This document shows, in pieces, positions 63,277 to 64,000 of a stretch of 64,000 nucleotides of DNA (the first letter of the stretch is position 1; every line of letters begins with the position of its first letter). Source of the stretch: Ascoidea rubescens DSM 1968 (lineage: Eukaryota > Ascomycota > Saccharomycetes > Ascoideales > Ascoideaceae); contig NW_017962920.1 of assembly GCF_001661345.1 (NCBI RefSeq), positions 434,001 through 498,000 on the forward strand, written 5' to 3'. The notes under the pieces are model-generated. The model did no database searches, was not told the origin of the DNA, and saw nothing but the letters and a program-made list of their open reading frames with translations. A program made the translations under genes and the position numbers.

Positions 63277-64000
63277 CTACGCACCACATCTAAAAACATT
63301 GGCCCTTTGAAACCTGAACTGAATGGTTTCGTGCTTTTCTAAAATGTATAAAGCTCTATCCAATGCTTCTTGAGAAAACCCTTTATTGTTGACAAATTCC
63401 TTTTTAATAGTTTTATACGATGTCGACCAACCAATTGGTAATCGTCTTCTTAATTGGTCCTCGATTTTCGACACCTCTGAAGCCAACTCGGCTCTAGTTT
63501 CGCTTCCTTGACTAGCAGCATCCATTGTAGACGCTCTAAACAATCGTATTGCTTCATCAACATGTTCTTCAGTGGCCACTGGTGATAGATGAAGTTTTGC
63601 TAATGCCTCAGATATACGGATGATGGCCTCTAGTTGACGAACTGTGATTGGAATCGAAGAACGTTCACTTTTCATTCTTTCACGTTTGCTCAATTCACTT
63701 CGAATTTCCACAAAATACGAGGCTAATTTCTCAGCAGCTTCTTCAGATAGTCTAGGAGCACATTTAGCTTTGCAATAAGAAATGTATCTTTTCATTTTAT
63801 TAATGGGGATCTCACCCTCAACTTGGTGAACTTTGTCGAGATGGATATTCATAACATGGTTAGCTATTGAGATATCTCTTTGTTCATTATGCTCATCCTT
63901 TACGATAAAAATCATATCAAAACGAGACAAAATGGTTGTTTGGAAATCGATATTTTCACCAGCACTTTTCATCTCATCATAAGTACCAAATATTGGATTA
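63277..64000 (-). CDS. MCM5: DNA replication licensing factor Mcm5, partial (C-terminal part)
   Basis: The gene runs off the right edge; 241 codons are visible. Mcm5/Cdc46 is part of the Mcm2-7 helicase. The fragment begins NPIFGTYDEMKSAGENIDFQ, includes the Arg-finger segment TTILSRFDMIFIVKDEHNE (Arg of SRFD), SIANHVMNIH, and the AAA+ lid CAPRLSEEAAEKL, SSIPITVRQLEAIIRISEALAKL, DEAIRLF.ASTMDAASQ. It ends with the winged-helix RRLPIGWSTSYKTI and LEKHETIQFR. All match Mcm5 rather than other Mcm subunits. Convergent with YSH1 across 238 bp of A-rich DNA. An internal Met at 63972 is not the start. Confidence 0.97.
   Translation of the reverse strand, partial: NPIFGTYDEMKSAGENIDFQTTILSRFDMIFIVKDEHNEQRDISIANHVMNIHLDKVHQVEGEIPINKMKRYISYCKAKCAPRLSEEAAEKLASYFVEIRSELSKRERMKSERSSIPITVRQLEAIIRISEALAKLHLSPVATEEHVDEAIRLFRASTMDAASQGSETRAELASEVSKIEDQLRRRLPIGWSTSYKTIKKEFVNNKGFSQEALDRALYILEKHETIQFRFQRANVFRCGA

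Noticed and set aside
1-64000. CRISPR arrays, prophage or bacterial operon features
   Set aside because: Gene content, introns and tRNA structure are those of a yeast nuclear genome; repeats seen are microsatellites, not spaced direct repeats.

Overview
The window is nuclear DNA from a budding yeast (Saccharomycotina). It is AT-rich and its genes mostly lack introns. The few introns use GTATGT or GTAAGT donors with TACTAAC-like branch points, and many proteins carry long asparagine runs written as AAT/AAC. Recognisable yeast orthologues include RPN1, MCM1, YSH1, DYS1, GOS1, SNF8, ROT1 and MCM5. Leu codons read in conserved parts of the GC-rich genes are TTG, CTC or CTT rather than CTG. This would fit a lineage with CUG reassignment or instability (Ascoidea/Saccharomycopsis-type or CUG-Ser yeasts), but I cannot name the species.

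Left block, 1-32.2 kb, is ordinary housekeeping sequence. It holds a BAS1-like Myb factor, a small DUF1748 gene hidden in three exons, an SKG6/TOS2-like membrane protein, TVP38, mitochondrial uS14m (MRP2), a DOA4-type deubiquitinase, SNF8, ROT1, a universal-stress protein, a Yap-type bZIP, RPN1, GOS1, an EXG1-type glucanase and FAT1. Several pairs are divergent and share short, GC-rich promoters (MRP2/DOA4, ROT1/USP, RPN1/GOS1, DUF1748/SKG6-like).

Middle block, 32.2-47.4 kb, is accessory and decaying. It contains a family of leucine-rich-repeat proteins with an F-box-like N-terminus. One copy is intact (40903-42984). Two are broken on the + strand. A further broken copy at 43281-44728 is a near-perfect inverted duplicate of the first. 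The 1658-bp arms (33380-35037 and 43281-44938) share the same premature stop. Degenerate coding stretches from unidentified genes and a possible LTR-retroelement remnant lie around them. A fifth, broken family member sits at 56639-59017 between tRNA genes.

Right block, 47.4-64 kb, holds MCM1 with a probable 5'UTR intron, GC-rich DYS1, NPA3/GPN1, a GH125 mannosidase, two identical tRNA-Ile(AAU) genes in inverted orientation, the fifth LRR relic, tRNA-Leu(UAA), four-exon YSH1, and the 3' part of MCM5 running off the right edge.

The core genes cover transcription, proteasome and ubiquitin function, vesicle traffic, cell wall and RNA processing, and show no operon-like logic. The feature most likely to be undescribed is the F-box-like/LRR family with its birth-and-death pattern and inverted duplication.
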